Shown: in pieces, positions 8,102-15,263 of the stretch
Layout: the number at the start of each line of letters is the position of its first letter
Position numbering within the stretch: the first letter of the stretch is position 1
NCBI GenBank assembly: GCA_035358815.1
Contig: DAOPQC010000003.1
Coordinates: 1 to 64,000 of the forward strand
Reading direction: 5' to 3'
DNA from: Thermoanaerobaculales bacterium
GTDB lineage: Bacteria; Acidobacteriota; Thermoanaerobaculia; Thermoanaerobaculales; Sulfomarinibacteraceae
Length of the DNA stretch: 64,000 bases
Made by a program: the position numbers and the translations under genes
The notes under the pieces: model-generated
Databases searched by the model: none
What the model saw: only the letters and a program-made list of their open reading frames with translations
Told to the model about the DNA's origin: nothing

Positions 8102-9289
8102 ATGCGTCGCGCCATCCTTCCGGTGCTCGTCGTGCTCCTTCATCCGTGCTCGGCCTCGCGTGCGGCGGACGGGCTGCAGCGCGTCACGCTCAGCGCGGGA
8201 GCTGCGGTGATCGCGGAAGTCCCTGCCTCGCCCGGAGCGCTGCCGCCGAGCGAATCGCCCGCCGCGGTGGAAGGGGAGCGATCGGGCTGGCAGCTGCAAC
8301 AGACGGTCACCAAGGTCCTGAAGGCGGTGTCGTTCGCCGACCCGATGAACGGCTACGCGGCCGCCGAGCTGGGCGCGGTCTACCGCACGATCGACGGCGG
8401 GCAGAGCTGGACGACGGTGATGGATGTCGGCTTCCCGTACTACTGGTACGGCGTGCAGGCCTTCTCCGCAGAGACGGCACTGGTCGTGGGGTTCCAGAAC
8501 TCGAGCGGCGCCGGCGTCGGGAGGTGGACTGACGACGGCGGCGCGACCTGGACACCCGACATCGTGATCGATCCGGCGAACTGGCTCCTCGGGCTCGAGT
8601 TCGCCGACGCCCTCCACGGGATCGCGTACGGAAACCTCGGCTACGTCTACACGACGGACAACGGCGGGCGCAACGCCGCCGACTGGACCAAGGTCTCGAC
8701 CAGCCCGGACCTCGGCTGGCTGAGCGGGAACTTCACCTTCCGCGACGACCTGAACGCCTACATCACCGGCATCCACTTCTGCCACTCGGACGATGGCGGT
8801 CTGACCTGGTCGTCCAACCCCTCCGCCGACCCGACCTTCGATGGCGGCTGCTCGTTCCCCGACCTCGAGAACGGCTGGACCGGCGGCGGACAGATCTCGG
8901 CGCCGGTCAGCGGCTGGGTCCACCGCACGACCGACGGCGGCGCGACCTGGAGCGGGCGCCTGCTGCAGACGCCGTACCCGATCCGGGTCGTGCGGTTCTT
9001 CGACGCCAACCTCGGGATCGCCGCGGGCGGGAACATCTACTCGAGCGCCGGCGGCATCTGGAGCACGACCGACGGCGGCGCGACCTGGAACCTCGACCTG
9101 GACACCGGCGCGGAGATGTCCGACATCGACGCGCAGGCAGTGGCCCCCGACTCCCTCGATGTCTGGTGCGTGGGCTTCCTGCCGAACTTCACCGGCGTGA
9201 TCTACAAGAAGCGGATCGCCCCGGCCGCGGTGTTCGCCGACGGCTTCGAGTCCGGCGACACATCAGCGTGGTCGGCTACGGTGCCGTAG
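8102..9289 (+). CDS. Secreted BNR/YCF48-like beta-propeller protein with DGFESGD tail
   Basis: The 395-residue protein begins with a signal peptide and contains at least five Asp-box-like repeats of the form T-x-DGG-x-x-W, such as TIDGGQSWTTV and TTDGGATWNLD. This pattern is typical of YCF48/Hcf136-like and sialidase-type propellers. It ends in FADGFESGDTSAWSATVP, nearly identical to the tail of the FN3-repeat protein at the left edge and similar to that of the C25 protease. AGGAGG lies five bases before the ATG. Propellers of this type in secreted proteins usually bind ligands or other proteins; no catalytic set of sialidase residues is visible. Confidence 0.8.
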   Translation: MRRAILPVLVVLLHPCSASRAADGLQRVTLSAGAAVIAEVPASPGALPPSESPAAVEGERSGWQLQQTVTKVLKAVSFADPMNGYAAAELGAVYRTIDGGQSWTTVMDVGFPYYWYGVQAFSAETALVVGFQNSSGAGVGRWTDDGGATWTPDIVIDPANWLLGLEFADALHGIAYGNLGYVYTTDNGGRNAADWTKVSTSPDLGWLSGNFTFRDDLNAYITGIHFCHSDDGGLTWSSNPSADPTFDGGCSFPDLENGWTGGGQISAPVSGWVHRTTDGGATWSGRLLQTPYPIRVVRFFDANLGIAAGGNIYSSAGGIWSTTDGGATWNLDLDTGAEMSDIDAQAVAPDSLDVWCVGFLPNFTGVIYKKRIAPAAVFADGFESGDTSAWSATVP

Positions 9290-9312
9290 TCTGTCGCCAC
9301 CGCGAAGCACCA

Positions 9313-9339
9313 GGGGCACCCCGAGGGGCGCCCTTTTCT
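9313..9339 (+). terminator. Intrinsic terminator of the BNR-like gene
   Basis: GGGCACCCC and GGGGCGCCC pair with one mismatch and are followed by TTTTCT, 23 bases after the stop codon. It resembles the terminator at 2818. Confidence 0.75.
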
Positions 9340-9373
9340 CGTGCCCGCCGCCCCCCAGCGCGCAGATCCGGAT

Positions 9374-9452
9374 ATCGGTGCCAGGCACCGAACTCCGCAT
9401 CAGGCACCGAACTCCGCACCAATCAATCGGTGCCAGGCACCGAACTCCGCAT
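9374..9452. repeat. REP-like palindromes, two full copies and one half copy
   Basis: Full copies lie at about 9374-9399 and 9424-9451, with a half copy lacking the left arm at 9401-9417. The layout repeats that after the FN3 gene: terminator, then a REP cluster. Confidence 0.8.
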
Positions 9453-9680
9453 CAACCGGGTCATGTGAGCTGGCGAGTTTCCAGCTCTGCACTGTGTCCA
9501 ATGCCGCTCGCTTCAGGAAGTGCCAAAGTGTCGACCCTGGCACGCAATTTGCCTTGTGAAACTTCGGGAGTTGGCCATTCGGGGAGCGCCGGCTTCGATT
9601 CCACGCAAACGAGTGACAGGGGCGGCGCGTTGACGGTCATCGCGAGGGGGCGGGCGCTTCTGACCTGCCGGTGCGGGCGC
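9453..9680. other. Gap with no recognised feature
   Basis: This stretch between the REP cluster and the promoter of the NYN gene holds no convincing reading frame, hairpin or repeat. Confidence 0.5.
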
Positions 9681-9708
9681 TTGACAGTCGAACACCACCG
9701 GGCATGAT
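9681..9708 (+). promoter_or_regulatory. Candidate promoter of the NYN-domain gene
   Basis: TTGACA is followed after 16 bases by CATGAT. The predicted transcription start falls near 9715, where an in-frame GTG also occurs. Confidence 0.55.
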
Positions 9709-9798
9709 TGGTCGGTGCGTGTCCCGCGCCGGCGTGCCGGCGCGCATGGCTGTTCCGGAGAGCCGCAGGGCTCCCCGAGTGCTGTCCCCGGGGGCGTG

Positions 9799-10410
9799 AT
9801 GCGAGCCCGCATCTTCATCAACTTCTGGCGCTTCCAGCGGGCGTGGGAAGAGCGCAGCGGCGGTCTCGTGTGTGACTGGACGAAGCTGCCGGGCGTCCTG
9901 TCAGGGGAGGCGTCGCGCGCGGCCGCGGCTGCGGGCCTGTCCGAGCTCAGCTTCGAGGAGACCCGCGTCTACGCGGGCGGCGACGCCGGCTGCGGCAGCG
10001 ACCTCATGCGCTGGCTCCACGACGTCCTCGATCGCCAGCCGGGGATCCGCGTCGTCACCGCCGAACGGCGCTGGCGGGACCATCCCGTGCACTGCCAGGC
10101 CTGCGGCACCGAGCACTTCGACTGCCCGGGCTGCGGAGGGCCGGACGACGGAACCGAGGAGAACGTCACGGGCGCGCGCATCGCCACCGACCTGCTCGGC
10201 CTGGCGTGGGAAGGCTCTCTTGACGCCGCCCTCCTCGTCTCGGTTGACCAGGACCGCGTGCCGACGGTCCATCACCTGCAGGCCAAGGGCATCGAGGTCA
10301 TCAACGCCGCGTGGCGGTCGACCGGCGACGAGCTCTCCGCGGCCTGCCGGGCGTTCTTCGAGCTCGACCCGCTGATCCCACTCCTGCAGTGCGCGCGGTG
10401 CCCGGCCTGA
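9799..10410 (+). CDS. NYN-domain (PIN-like) putative nuclease with a four-cysteine insert
   Basis: The 203-residue protein opens with MRARIFINFWRFQRAW, which fits the first strand of the NYN/PIN-like fold. Later SVDQDRVPTVHHLQAKGIEVI matches the S-x-D-x-D-x-xP-x-v pattern of that family. Between them C-x-x-C and C-x-x-C pairs (HCQACG...DCPGCGG) could bind zinc. NYN proteins are mostly RNases. The usual first aspartate after the first strand appears to be replaced (FIN rather than FID), so activity is uncertain. The ATG at 9799 gives the cleanest domain start; an upstream in-frame GTG at 9715 would add an Arg/Gly/Pro-rich extension and coincides with the expected transcript start. No partner gene is adjacent. 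Confidence 0.65.
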   Translation: MRARIFINFWRFQRAWEERSGGLVCDWTKLPGVLSGEASRAAAAAGLSELSFEETRVYAGGDAGCGSDLMRWLHDVLDRQPGIRVVTAERRWRDHPVHCQACGTEHFDCPGCGGPDDGTEENVTGARIATDLLGLAWEGSLDAALLVSVDQDRVPTVHHLQAKGIEVINAAWRSTGDELSAACRAFFELDPLIPLLQCARCPA

Positions 10411-10474
10411 GGAACTTCGGAGCACGCGGCGAACGCAGGCGTGAGCCGGGCGTGGCGAACGGCGGCGGGCTGCG

Positions 10475-10903
10475 CTACAACGCGACCCGCTCGACAAACT
10501 CCGAGGGCGACATCGTCACGACCCCTTTCGCTGGGTGGTCAAGCAAGGCTTGGTTGCCGGTAACCAGGATTGCACCAGCGTGGGCACGAGCCAGCGCCCA
10601 AAGGTGGGCGTCCGCGGGGTCAGGCCACTCCTCGCCCGCCACCTCCGGATCACGGAGCATCGCGTTGGCGGCGAGGGCCTGCAGAATGACGTCAACGTCT
10701 GCCACGGAAAGACCGTGGCGCTTCTGGATCCTGGGTCTCAGCATGACCTCTCGGTACTCGGCGAGCAGCCCGACCGAGAGCAGGTGCCTGATTCGCCCGT
10801 CGAGCATTGCGTTGAGTATGCGGTGAGTCGGCGCCGTCGGCTCGGCAGTGAGCAGCCCGCTCACGACGACGTTGGTATCGACGACGACGACCGGGCGAGT
10901 CAC
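10475..10903 (-). CDS. PIN-domain toxin (putative ribonuclease)
   Basis: The 142-residue protein has the PIN-domain acidic set: VVVDTNVVVSGLL at the N terminus, a central glutamate in LLAEYREVM, and DPADAHLWALA and ILVTGNQALL in the second half. It belongs to the PIN_3-like group annotated as toxin components. Its start overlaps the stop codon of the upstream antitoxin by four bases (ATGA), so the two are translationally coupled. In such pairs the toxin cleaves RNA and the antitoxin blocks it and represses the operon. Confidence 0.85.
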   Translation of the reverse strand: MTRPVVVVDTNVVVSGLLTAEPTAPTHRILNAMLDGRIRHLLSVGLLAEYREVMLRPRIQKRHGLSVADVDVILQALAANAMLRDPEVAGEEWPDPADAHLWALARAHAGAILVTGNQALLDHPAKGVVTMSPSEFVERVAL

Positions 10904-11136
10904 CGGCGACGGGACCTCCTGGCCTCGCGAACCGCCAGTGCCGCGGCTTCGCCGGCGCCCATTCGCGAGTGCTGGCGCGCCCGGGCGACCAACGCTGCCG
11001 CCTCACTCACCGTCTTGACGCCATACGACTCGAGGCTCTCCTCGACCAGACGCCCGACCGTCGTCCCGAGCCGGGCGGCAGCCTCCTTGAGCGCCCGATG
11101 CCGATCGTCAGAGATGTTGATCGTCAGCCGTGCCAT
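10900..11136 (-). CDS. Ribbon-helix-helix-like antitoxin
   Basis: The 78-residue protein starts ARLTINISDDRHRALKEAA, a typical ribbon-helix-helix DNA-binding beginning, and has a basic, alanine-rich C terminus that would wrap the toxin. It lies directly upstream of, and overlaps, the PIN gene. The ATG at 11136 was chosen over an upstream in-frame start because GGGAGG lies ten bases before it and the RHH strand begins immediately after it. Confidence 0.8.
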   Translation of the reverse strand: MARLTINISDDRHRALKEAAARLGTTVGRLVEESLESYGVKTVSEAAALVARARQHSRMGAGEAAALAVREARRSRRR

Positions 11137-11346
11137 GGGATTCGACCTCCCGGCTCGACGCTCATCAAGCGTCAAGCGCACAAATACATACTAGCATACA
11201 GTCGTACCACAACCAAGATCAGATGCACAAGCAATGCCGCACACGCGGTGCCGGGCATGCCTTTCCGCTTTCGTGAGATCGGGGGTCCGAGGCCCTCCGC
11301 GACAAAACAGCCGCCCGGGTGGGCGGCCGTGGGTGGATTCGTGGGT

Positions 11347-11423
11347 TGGCGCACCGGGAGGAACTCGAATCCCCAACCTTCTGATCCGTAGTCAGATGCT
11401 CTATCCATTTGAGCTACCGGTGC
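11347..11423 (-). tRNA. tRNA-Arg (anticodon ACG)
   Basis: A complete cloverleaf reads from 11423 down to 11347. The acceptor pairs GCACCGG with CCGGTGC, the D-arm has GCTCAAATGGATAGAGC, and the anticodon stem TCTGA/TCAGA encloses CTACGGA (anticodon ACG). The T-arm has GGTTCGA-type sequence (GATTCGAGT). The CCA end is encoded. Confidence 0.95.
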
Positions 11424-11438
11424 AGCTCAGGGAAAGGG

Positions 11439-11467
11439 ATTGTGCCATACGGGCGGGCGGGATGCAA
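11439..11467 (-). promoter_or_regulatory. Promoter of tRNA-Arg
   Basis: On the minus strand TTGCAT, a 17-base spacer and CACAAT lie 15 bases before the mature tRNA 5' end. Confidence 0.65.
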
Positions 11468-11483
11468 TGGCCCCCGTCCGGCC

Positions 11484-11608
11484 AGGATCTGGGGGATGGG
11501 ATCTGGGGGATAGGACCCCCGCCCGGCCAGGATCCAGGATCTCGGGGCTGGGATCTAGGTCCACCACCGCCGCCCGTTCCCGCTCCCGTTCCCGTTTCCG
11601 TTCCCGCG
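11484..11608. repeat. A-B type intergenic repeat block 1
   Basis: Arm A units of the GGATCTG/GGGGATA/GGATCTA type occupy about 11484-11514 and 11529-11559. Arm B, GTTCCC-type hexamers, occupies about 11573-11608. The mirrored B' and A' arms are absent. The block separates the tRNA-Arg promoter from the ABC exporter operon. Confidence 0.8.
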
Positions 11609-11674
11609 CCTGCTCGAACGCGGGTGGTCGAGGGCGGCAGGCGGCGCGTGGCCGGCACGACGCCCGGGCTGCCC

Positions 11675-11683
11675 TGCTATGAT
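11675..11683 (+). promoter_or_regulatory. Extended -10 element upstream of the ABC exporter genes
   Basis: TGCTATGAT is an extended -10 sequence with no clear -35. It places transcription start near 11690, only about five bases before the ATG, so the mRNA may be almost leaderless; no Shine-Dalgarno sequence is evident. Confidence 0.5.
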
Positions 11684-11694
11684 CGGGCGGATTC

Positions 11695-12612
11695 ATGGCT
11701 GACGCGATTCTCGAGCTCCACCACCTGAGCAAGCGCTACGGCGACTACCTGGCGGTCGACGACCTGTCGTTCGCGGTGCCGCAGGGCTCGGTCTACGGTC
11801 TGCTCGGGCCCAACGGCGCCGGCAAGACCACGACCATCCGCATGATCATGCGGATCATCGCGCCGGACTCCGGCGAGGTGCTGCTCGACGGCGGGCCGGT
11901 CGACGACGACCGGCGGCGGCTCATCGGCTACCTGCCGGAGGAGCGCGGCCTCTACCGCAAGATGAAGGTGCTCGAGCACTTGGTCTACCTGGGCACGATC
12001 CGGGGGGTGAGCCCGGGCGAGGCGCGCAAGCGCGCCGCGGCCTGGCTCGAGCGGCTCGAGCTCACGAGCTGGACGGGACACAAGGTCGAGGACCTGTCCA
12101 AGGGCATGCAGCAGAAGCTGCAGCTCATCGGCACCCTGCTCCACCGGCCGCGGCTGCTCATCCTCGACGAGCCGTTCTCAGGCCTCGACCCGATCAACAC
12201 CAGGGCGCTCAAGGACCTGCTGCTGGCAATGGCGGGCGACGGGGTGACGATCGTGCTGTCGACCCACGTGCTGCCCCAGGTCGACGAGCTGTGCACCCAC
12301 ATCTGCCTGATCAACCGGGCGCGCGCGATCCTGGCCGGGACGCTCGGCGAGATCCGCGCCCAGTACGGCGGCAACGTCTGGCGGGTCCGCACCGAGCTCG
12401 GCGCGGACGCCGTCGCCGGGCTGCCGGGGGTGCGCTCGGTCAGGAGCTTCGGCGAGGAGCTGCTGGTCGAGCTCGACGGCAGCGCCGGCCCGCGCGAGCT
12501 GCTGCGGGAGCTGGTGCAGCGCGGCGGCATCGACTCCTTCACCCGCTTCGTGCCCGACCTCGAGAACATCTTCATCCGCGCGGTCGAGGAGGACCGCTCC
12601 GATGTGGGCTAG
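11695..12612 (+). CDS. ABC transporter ATP-binding protein (ABC-2/NatA-like)
   Basis: The 305-residue protein has all nucleotide-binding motifs: Walker A GPNGAGKTT, the signature LSKGMQQK, Walker B LLILDEP followed by the D-loop SGLDP, and the switch histidine in LSTHV. The C-terminal 80 residues match the DUF4162-type tail common in NatA-like subunits. It overlaps the permease gene by 11 bases. The pair probably exports a small compound or sodium ions, as NatAB does, but the substrate cannot be read from sequence. Confidence 0.9.
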   Translation: MADAILELHHLSKRYGDYLAVDDLSFAVPQGSVYGLLGPNGAGKTTTIRMIMRIIAPDSGEVLLDGGPVDDDRRRLIGYLPEERGLYRKMKVLEHLVYLGTIRGVSPGEARKRAAAWLERLELTSWTGHKVEDLSKGMQQKLQLIGTLLHRPRLLILDEPFSGLDPINTRALKDLLLAMAGDGVTIVLSTHVLPQVDELCTHICLINRARAILAGTLGEIRAQYGGNVWRVRTELGADAVAGLPGVRSVRSFGEELLVELDGSAGPRELLRELVQRGGIDSFTRFVPDLENIFIRAVEEDRSDVG

Positions 12613-13873
12613 GGTCGCCGCGGTGATCCGCCGGGAGTACCTGGAGCGGGTGCGCACCAAGGCGTTCTGGATCTCGACCCTGCTGGTGCCGGTGCTGATG
12701 GGCGCGCTGATGATCATCCCGGCGCTGCTCGCCTCGCGCGGCGGCGCCGAGGCGACGGTGGCGCTGCTCGACCTCTCCGGCCGCTACGCGGAAGCGCTCG
12801 CCGACAAGGTGGCCGAGATCCTGGAGGGCGAGGCCGGCGACCTCAGGATCCGGCTCGAGGCGCAGGAGCCCGGGGCGGACCCCGAGGCGGCGCGCGAGGC
12901 GATCAAGGCGCGGGTCCAGGCCCAGGAGTTCGACGGCATGCTGGTGCTGCCGGCCGGCCTGCCCGGGGAGGGCGAGCCGGAGTACGTGGCGACCAACGTG
13001 GCCGCGTTCCGGATCCTGATGGTGCTCGAGCGGGCGGTCAACGACGTGCTGGTCGCCGACCGGCTCGAAGCGGCCGGGCTCGACCCGGAGCGGGTGAACG
13101 AGCTGACGCGGCGGGTCGGGCTGAAGACCCTCAAGCTGGGCGCCGGCGGCGAGGAGACCCAGGACAAGGGCCAGGCCTTCCTGATGTCCTACTTCCTGGT
13201 GCTGATCATCTACATGTCGGTGCTGATGTACGGCATCTACGTGATGCGCGGCGTGCTCGAGGAGAAGAGCTCGCGGATCGTCGAGATCATCGTGTCGGCG
13301 GTGCGGCCGTTCGAGCTGATGCTCGGCAAGATCCTCGGCATCGGCGCGGTCGGGCTGACCCAGATGCTGCTGTGGTCGGCGCTCGGCTTCGCGCTGTCGG
13401 CGCCGGCGGTGCTGTCCGCGATCGGCCTCGCCGGCATCGAGCTGCCGAGCATCCCGGCGCAGCTGCTGGTGTTCTTCGTGATCTTCTTCGTGCTCGGCTT
13501 CCTGCTCTACGGCACCCTCTACGCCGGGGTCGGCGCGGCGTTCGAGACCGAGCAGGACGCGCAGAACTTCCAGGGCGTGATCACGGTCTTCCTGGTGGTG
13601 CCGCTGGTGCTGATCACGCTGATCATGAACGAGCCCGACAGCGCGCTCGCGGTGGTGATGTCGCTGGTGCCGTTCTTCACCCCGATCCTGATGTTCCTGC
13701 GGATGACCCTGACCAAGGTCCCGGCCTGGCAGATCGCGGCGTCGCTGGTGCTGATGGTCGGCGCGGTGCTGGTCATGGCGTGGCTGGTCGGCAAGGTCTA
13801 CCGGGTCGGCATCCTGGCGCACGGCTCCAAGCCCAAGCTCAAGGATCTCGCGCGCTGGGTCCGCGAAGCGTAG
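12602..13873 (+). CDS. ABC-2 family transporter permease (NatB-like)
   Basis: The 423-residue membrane protein has an N-terminal transmembrane helix (about 20-45), a long extracytoplasmic domain to about residue 190, and then five or six helices. This is the ABC_membrane_3/NatB topology. GGAGGA lies upstream of the ATG inside the end of the ATPase gene, showing translational coupling. It forms the membrane half of the exporter with the preceding ATPase. Confidence 0.88.
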   Translation: MWARVAAVIRREYLERVRTKAFWISTLLVPVLMGALMIIPALLASRGGAEATVALLDLSGRYAEALADKVAEILEGEAGDLRIRLEAQEPGADPEAAREAIKARVQAQEFDGMLVLPAGLPGEGEPEYVATNVAAFRILMVLERAVNDVLVADRLEAAGLDPERVNELTRRVGLKTLKLGAGGEETQDKGQAFLMSYFLVLIIYMSVLMYGIYVMRGVLEEKSSRIVEIIVSAVRPFELMLGKILGIGAVGLTQMLLWSALGFALSAPAVLSAIGLAGIELPSIPAQLLVFFVIFFVLGFLLYGTLYAGVGAAFETEQDAQNFQGVITVFLVVPLVLITLIMNEPDSALAVVMSLVPFFTPILMFLRMTLTKVPAWQIAASLVLMVGAVLVMAWLVGKVYRVGILAHGSKPKLKDLARWVREA

Positions 13874-13926
13874 TCCCGTTGCACCTTCCCCACCCTCTTT
13901 CCCCCATCCTCGAAGGTGCAACGGGA
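13874..13926. terminator. Long hairpin after the ABC permease
   Basis: A perfect 15-bp inverted repeat (TCCCGTTGCACCTTC and its complement) encloses a 23-base pyrimidine-rich loop and begins at the permease stop codon. There is no U-tract, so it may act in mRNA stability or Rho-dependent termination rather than as a classic terminator. Confidence 0.5.
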
Positions 13927-13943
13927 GCGAGGGGTCAATCCAT

Positions 13944-13971
13944 TTGACGTCGGGCAAGCAGTTGCTATAAT
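13944..13971 (+). promoter_or_regulatory. Strong promoter of tRNA-Gln
   Basis: TTGACG, a 16-base spacer and a perfect TATAAT with the extended TGC motif. Transcription would begin near 13978. Confidence 0.85.
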
Positions 13972-13980
13972 CCACTTCCT

Positions 13981-14014
13981 CTCGAGGGGAACGCGACAGT
14001 GCGTTGCCCTCGAG
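13981..14014 (+). other. Leader hairpin in the tRNA-Gln precursor
   Basis: CTCGAGGG-g-AACGC and GCGTT-g-CCCTCGAG form a 13-bp stem with one mismatch and a six-base loop, starting about three bases after the predicted transcription start and ending 13 bases before the tRNA. It may guide 5' processing or protect the precursor. Confidence 0.6.
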
Positions 14015-14027
14015 GGGAGAGCCGTGC

Positions 14028-14101
14028 TGGGGAGTCGTCCAATGGTAGGACATACGGCTCTGGACCGTAGAATTGGGGTTCGAGTCCCTGCTCCCCAGCC
14101 A
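14028..14101 (+). tRNA. tRNA-Gln (anticodon CTG)
   Basis: The acceptor TGGGGAG pairs with CTCCCCA. The anticodon stem TACGG/CCGTA encloses CTCTGGA (anticodon CTG) and the T-arm contains GGTTCGAGTCC. The CCA end is encoded. The U1-A72 acceptor end is typical of tRNA-Gln. Confidence 0.95.
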
Positions 14102-14117
14102 ATCCAACGCTGACGAC

Positions 14118-14139
14118 GCGCCCGGCTTCGGCCGGGCGC
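14118..14139. terminator. UUCG-tetraloop hairpin after tRNA-Gln
   Basis: GCGCCCGGC-TTCG-GCCGGGCGC forms a 9-bp stem. It lies between the convergent tRNA-Gln and AraC-type genes, so it could end transcription from both sides. The same 23-base core occurs at 16215. Confidence 0.65.
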
Positions 14140-14141
14140 TA

Positions 14142-15113
14142 TCACGTCGGCGCGGGACCCTCGCGCACCCGGGCGCCGGTGCGGCGGGCCGCTCCCGGCG
14201 ACACGCCGACATAGTGCTTGAAGGCCCGGCTGAATGCCGCCTCGGATCGGTAGCCGAGCCGGCCGGCCGCCTCGCCGACAGAGACGCGATCCTCTTGGAG
14301 CCACGCGAGCGCGAGGTGCATCCGCCAGCGCGTCACGTAGTGCATCACCGGCTCGCCGACAACCGCGGTGAACCGGGCGGCAAAGGCCGACCGTGACATC
14401 GCGGCCGCCTCAGCGAGCGAGGCCACCGACCAGCTCTGCGTCGGATCTCGGTGGATGAGTGCGATCGCGCGGCCGATCTTCTTGTCTTGAAGGGCGCCGA
14501 GCCAGCCGGTGCGGGCCGTCGGGTCGCTCGCGAGCCACGAGCGGATCGCCTGGATGACCAGGATGTCGGCGAGCCGCGTGATGACGGTCTCGCCGCCCGG
14601 CCTCAGCTCGCGCGCCTCTGCGGCCATTAGGCGGAGCGTGCTCTGCACCCACTCCAGCTCCGGCGACCGCCACACGTCGACGCTGAGAAGCCGCGGCAGG
14701 TGGCGGGTGAGATTGTGTGCCGCCGGGTGGTCGAAGCGCACGACGCCGCAGATCACGGTGGTGGGCGCGCCGCCGCCTCCGTGCCGGATGATCTCGTAGC
14801 GGTCGCTCACCAGCTCACGGGGCACGTCGAAGAGCCCGGCCGCCGGCTCGCCGACGGTGCTGGTCAGCCGGTGTCCCTCGCCGTGCGGGACGACCGCAAG
14901 GGTTCCCGGGCGCAACGGCTGAGGATCGGCACCGGCGACCTCCAGCCAGCACTCGCCGGCGGTCACGACGTGGAACATCATGCAGCTCTCGAATGGGGGC
15001 AGCGCGAGCCCCCACGGCGCCGTGAACTCGGACCGGGAGTAGAACACTCCGGTCATGCGCAGGAAGTGCAGCGCTTCGCCGAGCGGATCGACAGGCCCCC
15101 AAGCGTCGCCCAT
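14142..15113 (-). CDS. AraC-family transcriptional regulator with cupin sensor
   Basis: The N-terminal 170 residues are a cupin-type ligand domain that begins DPLGEALHFLRMTG and includes ESCMMFHVVTAGECWLEV. The C-terminal 100 residues hold the two AraC helix-turn-helix motifs (WSVASLAEAAAMSRSAFAARF and VSVGEAAGRLGYRSEAAFSRAF). The family usually begins at the DPL-x-x-x-L motif, so the ATG at 15113 is preferred; an in-frame GTG at 15149 would add 12 residues. It is divergently transcribed from an NmrA-like oxidoreductase gene and probably regulates it, as is common for this cupin/AraC group. Confidence 0.88.
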   Translation of the reverse strand: MGDAWGPVDPLGEALHFLRMTGVFYSRSEFTAPWGLALPPFESCMMFHVVTAGECWLEVAGADPQPLRPGTLAVVPHGEGHRLTSTVGEPAAGLFDVPRELVSDRYEIIRHGGGGAPTTVICGVVRFDHPAAHNLTRHLPRLLSVDVWRSPELEWVQSTLRLMAAEARELRPGGETVITRLADILVIQAIRSWLASDPTARTGWLGALQDKKIGRAIALIHRDPTQSWSVASLAEAAAMSRSAFAARFTAVVGEPVMHYVTRWRMHLALAWLQEDRVSVGEAAGRLGYRSEAAFSRAFKHYVGVSPGAARRTGARVREGPAPT

Positions 15114-15144
15114 GCAGCCAGTATGAGTTCTGTCACCAGCCTTG

Positions 15145-15160
15145 TCCACATCCGTGGACG
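15145..15160. promoter_or_regulatory. Palindromic site near the AraC-type gene start
   Basis: GTCCAC-ATCC-GTGGAC is a perfect 6-bp inverted repeat just upstream of the regulator start. It could be an autoregulatory site, though AraC proteins usually bind direct repeats. Confidence 0.35.
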
Positions 15161-15189
15161 ATCAAGCACAAATTTAGGACCATATGACC

Positions 15190-15222
15190 TTGTCAGTCCA
15201 ATTTCATCGACCTACATTGGAC
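15190..15222 (+). promoter_or_regulatory. Promoter with overlapping operator for the NmrA-like gene
   Basis: TTGTCA, a 17-base spacer and TACATT (15190-15218) form a promoter. An inverted repeat, GTCCAAT-N13-ATTGGAC (15196-15222), lies across the spacer and -10, an arrangement expected for repression or switchable activation. Confidence 0.6.
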
Positions 15223-15263
15223 GTCAGCGCAAGATCACGTCACGAGCGTGACGGGAGGTGAAC

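Noticed and set aside
9715..9799. GTG at 9715 as the start of the NYN protein
   Set aside because: The added residues are Arg/Gly/Pro-rich with no conservation pattern; kept only as an alternative because the predicted transcript start coincides.
11137..11346. Integration site at tRNA-Arg
   Set aside because: No duplicated tRNA end, integrase or phage gene was found on either side.
11484..11608. CRISPR array
   Set aside because: The repeats are 6-7 bases, degenerate and contiguous, without unique spacers of constant length; no cas genes are present.
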